64,000 nucleotides of DNA, taken from assembly GCA_936440205.1 (NCBI GenBank), contig OW387141.1, positions 43,099,307 through 43,163,306 of the forward strand. Reading direction: 5' to 3'. Positions 36,206-47,751 of the stretch are shown in pieces. Source of the DNA: Lepidonotus clava. Lineage: Eukaryota; Annelida; Polychaeta; Phyllodocida; Polynoidae. The stretch's first letter is position 1. Each line of letters begins with the position of its first letter. Below the pieces are notes generated by a model. It did not search any database and was not told the origin of the DNA. It saw nothing but the letters and a program-made list of their open reading frames with translations. Made by a program: the position numbers and the translations under genes.

Positions 36206-36979
36206 GTTCTGAGGGCTGCTTGACAAAGACAGTGTAAAGCTGCCAACACAGTTGGCACCGCCGTTTCTTGTTTCATCTAAAATGGTCTTCTCCGTATTTG
36301 TGTGGTTTTCTATAGAGTTGTAGAGTTATAATAAGACTACACACTACAGGAAGACATGTCTTTGTACCACACACACTCATGGAGAGCTGGGTCAACATGA
36401 CTGTGGTTGCATGCAGTGATGATTCAAACTATATTATACAGCTACGACAGGAACAAAGTATGACATCGAGCTGCAGTACCAACACAATTTATTGGCTTAT
36501 TTTACCCTTTCCACCATCTCTTATTTGCCATGCTGTGTGCAATTTCAGCAGATGTTTCCCTTGTGAACGTACTCGACACAACTGCAAGTACTTTTCCAAT
36601 GTGTTTCCGCTTCAATCTCTGTTTAAGCAGAATACATGTCAGAGCGAACCTTTAGTGGCAAAATTCGTATATCCAAGAATATCCTAAAACTCTTTATCCG
36701 TCACTATCTCCTCTTAATCCCTTGCGGCCGCTTGTAGCAAAAGATGTTTCCTTATTCAATATAGATAACCAATGAAACCCGTACAAAAGCTAAAGAAAAA
36801 TTTCAAGTTTCCATGCTTTCACCCTTTGTGACCTAGGGATGAACGGACCCCTTGATCTCCAATAATTTGGCGTGACCCGAGAGGCAACCCCCATCTTCTA
36901 GCAACCCCTGATTAATAAAAGGCCAACAAGAGAGAAAATTACGGAAACAAACCCTCTCCCTGTCCCCAGCTAAACAGAG

Positions 36980-37290
36980 AACGACGAACAGGAGAGACGA
37001 CCGGAAGTACGGGGCGGTTTTCCCATCAGGGCCGGCAGGGGACGCCTCGTGCGGCACGCGCGCGTCTTCCGGTGCGGCAGCCGCTGGGGGGCGCTGACGA
37101 CTGGAGGGGTCGGGTAATGCGGGCTGTGTCTATTACATGCCTCCTTTGGCCCCTTGTAGCCCTGATTAGCCCCCTTCCCGCCCTATTTTATACCCCTGTT
37201 GGTTCGCCTAATATGGCCGGCTCCTTCCCTATAAACGTATTAGGACTAAAGAGGGCGCTCGCGTTTGTAGGGCGCTAGGGGCGCCAGGGG
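36980..37290. promoter_or_regulatory. Orphan CpG island / promoter-like element
   Basis: A sharply bounded CpG-rich block in AT-rich DNA. It contains ACCGGAAGT (37000-37008), GGGGCGG (37011-37017), a second ETS site in the opposite direction CTTCCGG (37066-37072), CCGCTGGGGGGCGCTG (37081-37096, CTCF-like), and downstream a TATTTTATA patch and a perfect CArG box CCTAATATGG (37207-37216). Short frames here (68 codons + at 37072-37278; 74 codons - at 36833-37057) show no known domain. It may drive an unrecognised gene or act as a distal promoter/enhancer. Confidence 0.55.
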
Positions 37291-37811
37291 TTGACTAAGT
37301 TCGCAATGAGGATCCAGTGTTATGTGCCCCGTCTGTAAAGTAAACTAGAAGAAAATAGTTCACAATTCTCCATCCGTTTATTGTTAAGGGAAATGAGGCA
37401 TTTAGCAATTGAGACCAGTTATCCTCCCCCCACTCGTTTTCTTTCTCACACAAAACGGTTATTGACACTTGGCGCCTCACTGAGGACCCCCTCTTATCTA
37501 AGTAGAGGGCACCAACACCACTAGCAGCGTCTTTATGTTTTTAAGAGGCCTTAGCCCTGGGGTCAATTTCTGTTGGCGGACGGCTTATTGAATAAACGTT
37601 CACAGAGTGTTCTCTGTCAGTGCACAGGGTTGAAAGAAACCATTATAGGATAGAAAGTCGAAGCTCTTGTTATGGCATAGAAAGTGGAATGGAAGTAGAA
37701 ATTCTAGTACAGGTTAAGTAAAGCTTAACCATAACATACCTCATTTCGTAATACATTTAAGTTGCAATTTCGATAATTTCGCAAGTGTAGAGTACTCAGC
37801 ACTCATTAGGC

Positions 37812-37946
37812 CTGTTCGATTCCTCCCCAGCGCCGGCCCTCAGGGTCCTAACTACGCATGCGCGACTAACTAGCATGCATTTCACAGCTATGCAATAGCA
37901 CTGAATTATGGTTCTGGGTCCGGCTAGCGGGCGGATGAATCGAACC
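37812..37946. mobile_element. Small MITE, GTTCGATTC ends
   Basis: The left end (GTTCGATTCCTCCCCAGC, GGCCCTCAGGGTCC) pairs with the right end, whose inverse reads GGTTCGATTCATCCGCCCGC, then GCCGGACCCAGAACC. It is ~135 bp with no coding capacity. The GTTCGATTC end imitates a tRNA B box, but no tRNA fold is present. Confidence 0.65.
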
Positions 37947-37956
37947 CACCTATCTG

Positions 37957-38062
37957 CAGGCCCGTAACCAGGGGGGGCATGGTGAGGGTGGTGGGCAATT
38001 TAGGAATTCTCGCCACCCTCCCCACTCTCCCCCTCCCCAAGCAGACCCTAGGTACGGGCCTG
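37957..38062. mobile_element. hAT-like MITE, 106 bp
   Basis: The ends are CAGGCCCGTAACCAGGGGG and the inverse CAGGCCCGTACCTAGGG. The flanks CCTATCTG and ATTATCTA share TATCT in register, consistent with an eroded 8-bp hAT target duplication. It lies 10 bp from the previous MITE. Confidence 0.75.
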
Positions 38063-39774
38063 ATTATCTAAATGAGATGGCTACCTTGTGTCCTTTTTAC
38101 CTCTGGTCCTCGATGTGCATTCATTTCGTGCCTGTTTATCAGTCATTCCATATATGTATGTCCGTAGCTCTTTGATTTTTCTCTCCCTATATGAATCAGC
38201 CACATCCTTCCGACGTTTTTGTGAAACGACACCGCCTCAAAGCTACCCAAAGGGATGACATTTGTGATGTATCCGACATGTACCAATAAACAAGGATACA
38301 AGCAGAAGTAGATTTTCGCCGACTCGCCGAAAGTGAGACGTTTGACTTGCACTGTGTATAGATCTCCTTCATTAGTGAGTTTCCAAACTAGCTGCATTTT
38401 CCCGAAGCAATGCGTTTGGATATGGACTCAAATGAAAGTAGGCCTGAGAATTTTGGTACAAAGGTCCAATGCGCAGATTTTTGAGAAGATGAATACTGAG
38501 ACTTTTTGTTGATTATACGGTCAGCGAAGCTGCTGGGGTTTCTGAATAAAGCAGCAACGTTGTTAAGATAATAATAGACCTATAATGACCAGATTTAGGA
38601 GACAATTCTATCATATTCTTAATTTTCGGTAAAGCAGTAAAGCCTTATTCTTTCGAATGCAGTTCCTTACTTTTCTTTAGTAGTTAGTTTAGGTATTTTA
38701 CAAACTAGTGAAGGCCCTTATAACTTCCGTGGATCTGCCAACGATAAAAGCTGCTCTTGCGATATACAGGTACACACTGCCTTTCTCCAGAAACAGGAAG
38801 TACGTACATCAGTACGTGGTAACATCCACAAATAGAATATATATGGTGGTATAGTGTGGCTCTATGCAGTGTCTGTAGAAAGGTTTCCGAGACACGTGAG
38901 CCAAACGTCTCCTCTCTCAGAAGTCAGAATATATATCGAAAACACATCGCAATCACCTATTCCTCCCTCTAAATTTTTGTTGTACGCAATTCAGAGACTT
39001 GGGCAATGTTTTCAGTGTACTACCAGTTCAGAACTGATAATTGATATAAAAGGACAACTGAATGCATTGATTTTTTTTATAGAAGTGAATTGCCTTAAGA
39101 ATAATAAGATTTACTCCGGTTGTGTATTTTCCTTTCAGAAATATTTCTGGAAGCAAAATTCACAACCAGGGGGATCTTTTCAAGATACCAGGGGATGTAC
39201 CACTAATACCATGGACTGAATGAAAAAGAGTTTAAAAACAGTACATAGGCTATTACCAGTAAGCAGCTGCAAGATGCAGATATAATTGATTGTTTTCTCA
39301 ATCAAGTGTCATTGTGATTAATGGCTACTAACGAAGAGGAACACATGCCGCAGTCCTTTCATCCATTAACAAAATTGGTATCTCAGTTCTTCTGGCTCAC
39401 GGTCGGGGAGAAAAAGCTGCGATACTGCGTCGCAAAAAGAGGTAAAAAATCAGTTCACTAAAGCATCCTTTGAGACGCCTGTGGAGGCTTATCGTGATCT
39501 ATAGGAGCAGAGGAGTCCGTGATATTTGAGAGCCACACGCTAGCACAAATCTTTGAGGGAGTGAATTCAGAAAGGACTTGACCCGTTTGGTTCATACTTT
39601 TATAAACCTTTTTACGTAAATATCTTTAGATTATCTTTAATGCCTCAATAAAAAGCATCATTAATGACCAATACGTTATTTAAAAAATGGGGGAATGATT
39701 GAACGTAAAGGGGATTCTTGTCGAAGTGAAATTTGAAAGAAATAACACCTTATACGTTTTTAACATGTCCTAAG
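38063..39774. other. Gene-free stretch
   Basis: No supported feature. A 121-codon frame at 38854-39219 (+) has no recognisable motif. Confidence 0.45.
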
Positions 39775-40395
39775 ACAGTGTTTCATCTATCGCGGTTATA
39801 CGGTGGATCCATTTTATCTTCCCATCTTTTAAAACACAAATACACTGATCAAGCACAAAAATTGGTGGAAACGATTTATGAACAGAATCATAATTATGCT
39901 ACTCATCTTAGGGTGGTGTCGAAAAATTAAGTATGATAGAATACTACAGACACTTAAGAAGTATACCCTTGCCTTTTTCCAGAGATATTATGTCCGGAGG
40001 CGTAATTTGTCACCACAGAGCCAGAGGCCAAGTCTATGTTGACATGCTGTGAATCCCTGGTCATAGAGGCATAGAGAGGCGCTCACAGTGTTTTATCTCT
40101 CATATTATCCATGATATCCTACCATCTTTTGAAAAACAAATCAAGCACAAAAATTGGTGGAAACTATTTAAAAACAGAATCATAATTATGCTACTGGTTA
40201 TAGGGTGGTGTGACAAAATTAACCATGCATTTTCTACGCTATAGAATACCACTGGCACATAAGAGGTACTTGCTCGATGTTTTACAGAGATAACTTTAAC
40301 TACAGACGGAATTTGTCACCACGGAGCCAGAGGCCAAGTCAATGTTGACATGCTGTGAATCCCTGGTCATAGAGGCATAGAGAGGCGCTCACAGC
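39775..40395 (+). repeat. Tandem duplication, ~307-bp unit
   Basis: Copy 1 is about 39775-40084 and copy 2 about 40085-40395. Shared blocks in order are ACAGTGTTT(C/T)ATCT, CCATCTTTT, TCAAGCACAAAAATTGGTGG, AACAGAATCATAATTATGCT, AATTTGTCACCAC(A/G)GAGCC and GCTGTGAATCCCTGGTCATA. The right halves are nearly identical while the left halves have diverged, so either conversion or selection has acted unevenly. Confidence 0.85.
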
Positions 40396-42907
40396 GTAAA
40401 GAATCTGGGGATCCATAAAGCCAGCTGAGTGATAAGGATGCACGGGGCCTTCTGATTGATCGACCACTGGGTAAATACACCACGGCGGCTAAAAATAGAG
40501 ACCGGCCGGGATGGGATTTGGGGTGCTTGGGTTCCCGGGCATAAAAGGAGGAGGGCCCAGAAACGGGTTGAGGGATGAGGGTATCGGCTTATTCCTTTGA
40601 ATAGCCCATTTTAGAGTTTGTGACCATATTATAGTAATTGCTATGTGATATTTCTCAAAACAAAATTGAATAATTAAGAAAATAACGCATCCCCCTTCTC
40701 CCCGTGTCCCCTCCCCAAGAATGTGTTTTCAGTTTACCATGTACATAGGTGCCACATACAAGCTTAAGTATCAAGAATTTGCCACAATAGGTCAGGACTT
40801 GTTAGGATGTAGATCAAAATCGTCACTAAGTTGTCATCCCAGATAAACTATTTGTTTGTTATGCAATACAAAGTATGAAAGCTTTTTCATCACCAAACGG
40901 TATATAGCCCGTTTAGGGGAGAAGGAAAATGAAGTATAACCTTAAGATAAAGAAATTCAGGGTAGGTTAGATGAGTGCTACACAACATCATAAGAAAATT
41001 AAACCTAGACGCAACAAGGAATAGCTGGAATGCAAAAAAAAGATCAAAGAAAAATGATAGTGAGAGACAAGGTAAGATGGGGCTCAGTGACAGAAAAAGA
41101 AGGAAGAGTTAAAAGAGCATGAAGTTGATGAGAGGAGAGAAAATGGGAAGGAATATAAAAAGGGGCTAGGCCATTTATACTCAGGAGATGATAGGGATTC
41201 CACCTTGAAAAACCTGGATAATGATGATATAATGAGAAGCACAGAGACGTTAAAAAGAGAATGGAGGATCTTGTCATGAATGTCTCTCGATGAGGACGTT
41301 GTATTTCAGTTGGGTTCAAAGATTTAATGATTCACACTCTCCATTCTCACCCCCTTTAAGGAGCAAACAAGTACTAGCAACAGCAATGCAGTAGAATACA
41401 ATTGGTCCAATCTACATTTATGAGAAAGCAATTTAAATATTTATCAAAATCATAATCTAATTCATTACAGCTATGAATGATAGTCTAATACAGCTTCATC
41501 CGAGGCATGGCATTAGGGCACATTCAATTCCGAGCCAAAGGGTTCTGCTTACCCATAGTACTGAATGATGGCCTCTGTCTATTCTGTTTGTTCTTATCAC
41601 CGCAGCGATAGATTGGGACCTAGCACTTTGGTGTCTGAACACATTCATCAAGGATGAAACGGTTCCTGTGATTGGGGTTATTTACCAGGAGGCCAGTGGC
41701 TAGCACCCAAATATGGGTTGTCAAGTGTCATAGAACAAGAGAATCCGAAATAATGTTACTAATTGCATAGACACTGTTAATTCTTTCACTACTATGAATT
41801 CCAAGTTGTAAGTTATGATTGGAAAAAACGACAGAAATTAGAATGGAAGAACTTACAGAATTTACGCAGACATACTCATAGGAATGAAGACTAAAAATGT
41901 AGGCAATTTCAAAAACAGAACATAGAAAAAGGATAAAGGAATACGACTCTGTATTGTAGAGGGGGTGTAAATCTATGAACATCTGATCGTTGTTGAATCT
42001 AGAGGAAATCGCTCTTAAAACACACAGCTATGCTATCATTACTTTCCTCAGTATAAAAACCAAAACGGCTTTAATGTGAGCTATGGATCACCAAACCATA
42101 AATAGATCAAAATCAATGTTAGGCCCATGAATAGCTACATTGAGGCTCGTAAAACAGAGCAGTTTGGCCTTTTACAAGCTTGTATATTGACACTTGTCAC
42201 CCTAAAACCACCCCACATCAGCACGAACAGCCACCAGTTCAGCACAAGTTCAGCACCAGTATATACAATGTATCACCACAAAACACCAGCACTACCCTTA
42301 AGCTCCGGGGCCTTCGGGGATGTAGAATGAGGATATCTGGCTGGGGCTGATCGTGTCCTATGGCCCATCAAACAATGCCCCGAGCCACTCAATGGCATAT
42401 AACTCAATTTCTACTCACTTCCAGCTGCTCGATACAAATGGAGGCTGGCTTCCTGTATTGTAGGCATACAATGCAGTACCTCATGTTTGGAGGCGAGGCT
42501 TTGTATGATATATGCTACTTTCCTACTATCACAAGTTTAATTGATATATTGTTTCAGCGAAAGTTAGATTCTCAGTCTAAAAACTCCTACATCTTTTCCC
42601 CACACATGGTAGATTATTGAGTTAATATGGCTCCACGTTCGTCATCAAATATGATATATATATATGTAAGCCTAATCTTTCTATGAATACCATTTGTTTT
42701 CTATATTATTACGAACATCAGGTGCAGACAGAAAGAACCGCTAGGGACCTTCAGGAATTAGATCGGGAACAATTACATAACCTATGGGTTTTTATCTCTA
42801 CTCGAAATAGTTTAGTCAATTGGATGAATTCTTTCCACTGAATGTGAAACCTTAACAGGTTTGCCGTTCGCAAAGAGACCAAGAATGAACCAAACACCAT
42901 ACTTACA
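40396..42907. other. Gene-free stretch
   Basis: A GC-richer patch lies at 40480-40570. Otherwise it is AT-rich with no supported gene. Confidence 0.45.
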
Positions 42908-43262
42908 GGGGGGACGACCAAAAAAATCCACGAAATTTCGTGGAGTTGTTTTTTTCATTTTTTCGCGGCCACAATAGAAATTCCTCCCCCAGAAAAAATG
43001 TACGAAAATTTCGTGGACATTAAGTTCAGTAACAAATCATGTTAAAGTTATTCCCGATAGATATTTTCACCTAAAATGTGTTCTAATGTGTGTTTGAAAT
43101 ACTTTGGGACAATTTGAGATGGTATATTTATGAAAAAAAATGGGAAAAAAAACCACGAAAATTTTTGGTTTCTAAAATGTCACGATAGGAAATTTAGCTA
43201 TCGTGGGTATTTTACACTTTTCGTGGGACGTTATTTTTCGTAGATTTTTCTTGGTCGCCCGG
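42908..43262. mobile_element. MITE, GGGCGACCAA ends
   Basis: The left end GGACGACCAAAAAAATCCAC pairs with the right end, whose inverse reads GGGCGACCAAGAAAAATCTA. Both are followed by CACGAAA-type repeats, and CGTGG/CCACG blocks recur inside. It is about 350 bp with no coding capacity. Confidence 0.75.
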
Positions 43263-43338
43263 TCGAACACAAGCAAAACACGTCTATCCATCAAATAAGG
43301 ATAAAAACACAAGACACATCTCCCTCCACCTCTTGAGG

Positions 43339-43689
43339 CCCTGTTACATTACACGACTTAGAGCTGTGATATCCATAGCATATGATGACATTACAGAAAA
43401 GCCACATGTAGGAGTTATATATGTTTATGAAATTGGCAATTTGGAGTATATTACACATTGACAGAATTGTGTCGCTAATATTATGTTATTGCCCTCTGAC
43501 ATGGTCAGATCGCAGCTGCAAAATATGATTTTATCACAGTAAAGCTATGGTGAAAATGTTGTGACCTGTAACTCAAGCCGTAATGATTATTTGACATGTT
43601 AAATAATGTCGTGAATCCAAGTGTGCCTTGTGTCGTAGAAGGTAATACTCCCTGCAGACAAATGCCTAACATGTAGCGTAATACCCTAT
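43339..43689. mobile_element. Probable MITE, GTTACATTACACGAC end
   Basis: The left end AGGCCCTGTTACATTACACG resembles the inverse of AGCGTAATACCCT at the right. The block CTGTGATATCC near the left end recalls the GATATCAC of the 50360 element. The ends are imperfect, so this is an older family member. Confidence 0.4.
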
Positions 43690-44849
43690 TGAGTGCGATA
43701 GGCCTAGGGTTGCAATAGGGTTGTGATATACACATATATAAAATTAGACAGATCGTCGCCTTCTGTTGTGATTCCAATTGATGCTATCGCGCGATATGGT
43801 CCTCACATCGTAGGTAGTTGTTTTCGTGTAGTGAAATACGTCCTCCAGGCCCCACCTGTCCGCAATCCCCGCCCCGACATGAGCTGACAGCCAACGTCAC
43901 CCCGACAGTAATGGACCAGTGGTGACCGACCAGCTCTGAGCAGTTCCCGGGTCGCAACCATGTCCACATTAGCTCAATTTCCCTCAAGCCTATTGCTCGC
44001 TTACATGTAAGAAATTGGTATTTTCCCTCCGGCACATGGTGCAATATTGCTGCCTGATGCCTAAAAACGTCCGGGCCATATCGGCAGGCAAAGCTGTTTG
44101 TGGATTTATAAAACAGGCATGGCTGTAGATATTCTTAAGTAGATTAGGTAGGATGTATATTAAAGTTATCTAGAAATAATCTGAATTTTGACCACAATAA
44201 TGATTTCCCTGTAGATTATTTACCTCATAGATCAAAATATTATAGATCATAATTATAGTCCTACAGTAACTAGACACCAACCAGACCGACTACAGACTTT
44301 CAATGTGTAAAAATCAGACACGGAAATGGACAGAAGTAATTCCTAATCAACATGTAAATAGACGGAGGCAGAAGGCGATTATGGGCCTCTGAAGTACTAG
44401 TTGCCAATTTGTAAGCATGTATAAAAAGGGTATCTATATGAGTAGTAGTGATATCGGCCTCGTGGTTAGGAAACGATGGTTGTCGCATATTCTGGGCATG
44501 ATCTTGCACAAATCAGGCACTATTGGTTTTCATTTATATATACTATAGGCCTACAACAGGAGATGAAAACTTTGCATTGGAATAATAATTTTAGAAACAA
44601 CACTCTAGGTAAATAGACGAAGCTTGATAATCGTGAACAAAATCAGTGTTGTCTACCAATCAAGAAGTTATTCAAGATATGAAGCATTATTCAATATAAT
44701 AGACCTATTTAGAAAAAGTGTACACATATTCCCTTATAATCCTCACCATAAAAAGACACCCTTATATAGACCAAACAAGCCTGCCGTGGCCTGCGCAGGC
44801 TATATGGGTCCAGACAGTAGAGATGAGTGAGTTTGCGGATTGCTCGTTA
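43690..44849. other. Gene-free stretch
   Basis: Nothing is supported here. A moderately GC-rich patch (43840-43960) has only a chance minus-strand frame. Confidence 0.4.
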
Positions 44850-45230
44850 TCAGACGATTGAAAGGAAATTGCGACTGGGGAGCTGGGCCGGGCTGTAATC
44901 ATCCCACTTATTGGCCTGGCTCCCAGTCAAAGAGGATTAAGTCCGTCTTCTATATTGAACAAGGATACGGCAGGACGCCGGCGATAGCGGCTGACCATCG
45001 GCGCTATTGATTATCCCCACAAAATGGGCTTTAACTTAAGAACAAGTGCAATGAGAGATCTCAGAGCTGGTGAAAAGACACGGGGAGCGGCTTTGATCAG
45101 GATCCGATTAATGGTGGGAGATGGGGAGCGATTCATTAAAGGCCCAAGACGTTTTAGACTAAAAGAATACAGCTCAGTTGCAAAAAGACAAGATGGCACG
45201 GAGATGGACGCTGGCTGGTTTCGCTGGTGG
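44850..45230. promoter_or_regulatory. Candidate enhancer block
   Basis: About 380 bp of balanced base composition in AT-rich surroundings, without MITE ends or simple repeats. Homeodomain-type sites include GTAATCATCCCAC, GGATTAAGTCC, ATTGATTATCC and CGATTAATGG, and a TCF-like CTTTGATC lies at about 45093. Neither strand codes convincingly. This is the expected look of a conserved developmental enhancer, but conservation cannot be tested here. Confidence 0.35.
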
Positions 45231-45416
45231 CGGGAGTGCCAGGTGTAGATAGTGCACGTACGCCGGGAGCCGGCGGGGAGTTTGAGTAGTGCGTGGATTG
45301 GTGGGTTTGTGTCAGGCACATCTGGGAGGTCAGGGGTGAAGATAAGACCCGGCCCCACCCCCTGACCCGACTAACAGGGGCACGAGCAGGGAACACGACC
45401 ACATGGAGGCCGGCAT

Positions 45417-45633
45417 TAAGCTTGTATTCCACTAGGTGATTGTGACTATCTGAAATTTGGCAACTTTTAAATTGTTATCAGAAATATAAAAGGAACCCTT
45501 GTATGCTGCACACCATTTGAAAGGGAATGTAAAAATCCTTCCTATTGATACATAACATGTTATATCTAAACCTTATTGCCATTGGCGATTTCTGAAATTG
45601 TAAGCAAAATTGGGTAGCGCAATACAGCCTTGA
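45417..45633 (-). mobile_element. MITE, 217 bp, TGTATTCCACT ends
   Basis: The left end TAAGCTTGTATTCCACTAGG is matched by the inverse right end TCAAGGCTGTATTGCGCTAC. Read in reverse, its interior aligns with the element at 61914-62132, sharing AAGGATTTTT, CTTTCAAAT/CCTTCAAAT and GGGTTCCT blocks. It is therefore a second copy of the same family in the opposite orientation. Confidence 0.8.
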
Positions 45634-46739
45634 GCACTAGACCACTACTGGTATACTAACACCAACCAGTAAAGGTTATATTGGTTCAAATTACAGTAGA
45701 CGCGGTTCCTATAAGCAATTGGACTCTTCGGTTGCTATTCAAAAGTCCAGGAAACTTAGAGTAGCAATTCCCGTCGGGAAATCATTTCAGACGAAATGAA
45801 GGGACGGAGTTAAAAGGTAAAGTACACTTCATACCCTCTGGGTAGAAGAGGTTAGATTTGGTTCTTATGATTTATAGGCATGAAACACTTAGGCATCATG
45901 TAAGGCTTAAGAAATATGTGTTTACTAGTTAGTTTTACTATGCTAGGGCGTTTGCTTGAATTGAGCAAAGTAGGATAACTCACAAACCAGATCCTTAGGA
46001 ATATTATCGAAACAGCCGCACTCAACACGGCTGTCAGTCGATGTTGATTGGGTGCCAATAATCTTTTGAAGATGGCAACAAGAATATAATCACGAGATGT
46101 AACAAGCTTTTTCTAAAGCATCTTTTAAGATGGGACAATTACTTTTATAAGTAGGTCTTCCCCCATCGTGCTGTTATCCTTCGTTCAGCCACCCTAATCG
46201 ATGCATTTGCCTCAAAACAGCGTTACCACTCTTCATTACAAATGGTGAATAAATGAATATGTAATTACGCAAGGACCGCTGGCTTTGCATAAGCCGAGAC
46301 AGGGCGATGCGTCTACTTAAATATCGGCCACATCGGCTCACTCATAAATGTCAACCGTCCGTGCATCTCCGGTCAAATCTTAGATTTAGGCAAGGTCCTT
46401 TGGATCTAGCCGTGCCATAAAACTATTGGCCATAAATTGTGACTATAACAAGGCTTTAATCTGTCCAAGGCACTCTTCTTATCGCTGGTGGTATAATGGT
46501 TGTTTATAGCTCTTCAAACCTGGCTGTGCCAGTGCCAGGGCCCACGATGTGGAGGCACTTGTGAACCGAAACAGTTAAGCTTGGCTTTGGAGCAATTGAA
46601 GCAACCTTATAGCAGTCCTGAAGCGGCTACGACTCTCAGAGATGGTGTTGAAAAATAAAGTTACCTTTCTTTTTATTGAAATGTTATTTCTTCTGCATCT
46701 AATTTAATTCTCAAAGTGCGTTCTTGTGTTTCAGAATCA
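45634..46739. other. Gene-free stretch with homeodomain/POU-like motifs
   Basis: No gene is seen. At 46260-46470 there is a balanced-composition block with CTTTGCATAA (POU-like) and two GCCATAAA sites (posterior Hox/Cdx-like). It may be regulatory, judged from motifs only. Confidence 0.3.
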
Positions 46740-47470
46740 TACTAGGAGAGTAGAGTTGGAAGGGTGTTTTGAAGGATGGTTTTGAGGATGAATGAAGGGG
46801 GTTCGATTTGGTCAGTCGATTAGTTGGGAGGATTGGAAGGTGAAACGGGAAGGTGGATTCCGAGTGTTGGATGTGCAGCTATAAAGAATGGATTGATATT
46901 TGGATTAGACAGGTGGATTAGGGAGTGTTAATTGTGAGGCTGGGGGTTGGATTGCCAAGGTGCACTGGCTTTTGGAATTTGGAGGGTAGAATAAAGTAGG
47001 TGGAGAGTGGATTTGGAGGATGCATTTGAAGGGTAGATTAATGAGGATAGATATTGTGGTGCCGGATTGGGGAAGGTGAATTGGGAGGGTGGATTGCAAT
47101 TGGGGAAGGCATATTAAGGACGAAAGGTGGATCGGGGAGGGTGAATCGGGGAGGGTGGACCAAGGAGGGTGGATTGGAGAGGGTGGGCTGGTGAGAGTAA
47201 ACTGGGGATGATAGATAAGGGGGAGAAGATCGGGAGGAGGGTTTAATAATATGAAGGATCGTTTGGTGATGGTGAATTGCAGACGTTTGACTTGGTTAGA
47301 GAGAGTGGATTCGGGAGGTTTGGTTGACGATGGTGGATTGGAGAAGGTGGATCGGGGAGGATGTATCGGAGAGGATGGATAAAGGTGGTGGACTGGTGGT
47401 AGCAGACTAGAAGGATGGTGTGACAGGTGGATGGGGGAGGTGAATTAAGAGTGTGTCCGGGGAGAATGAA
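46740..47470. repeat. Degenerate G-rich minisatellite
   Basis: Dozens of imperfect copies of a ~14-bp phrase such as GGATTGGGGAGGGTG, clearest at 47130-47370. It merges toward the (GGGGAT)n array. The strand asymmetry (G-rich on +) is strong. Confidence 0.85.
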
Positions 47471-47625
47471 GCAGGATTGGTCTGTTTACCTCGTCATGTC
47501 AGCTAAGTAGTAGGGCACTTCCCCTTTCAGTATCACTCTGGTCCGTCCATACTAATCCTTCTTCTGCTACAAGCAGCTCTGAGTAGCCATTAGGTTCGGG
47601 GCACGAGGCAGGGGTAAGCAGGCAT

Positions 47626-47751
47626 TGGGGATGGGGATGGGGATGGGGATGGGGATGGGGATGGGGATGGGGATGGGGATGGGGGTGGGGATGGGGATGG
47701 GGATGGGGATGGCGGTGGGGAAGGGAGTGGGGATGGGGATGGGGATGGGGG
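47626..47751. repeat. (GGGGAT)n hexamer array
   Basis: About 20 hexamers of GGGGAT with few variants (GGGGGT, GGCGGT, GGAAGG). Four-G runs every six bases make it a strong G-quadruplex candidate on the + strand. Frames through it read Pro-His repeats and are not a gene. Confidence 0.97.

Noticed and set aside
37072-37278. 68-codon frame with a signal-peptide-like start
   Set aside because: It sits in a CpG island whose promoter motifs explain the composition; the hydrophobic stretch alone is not enough to call a gene.
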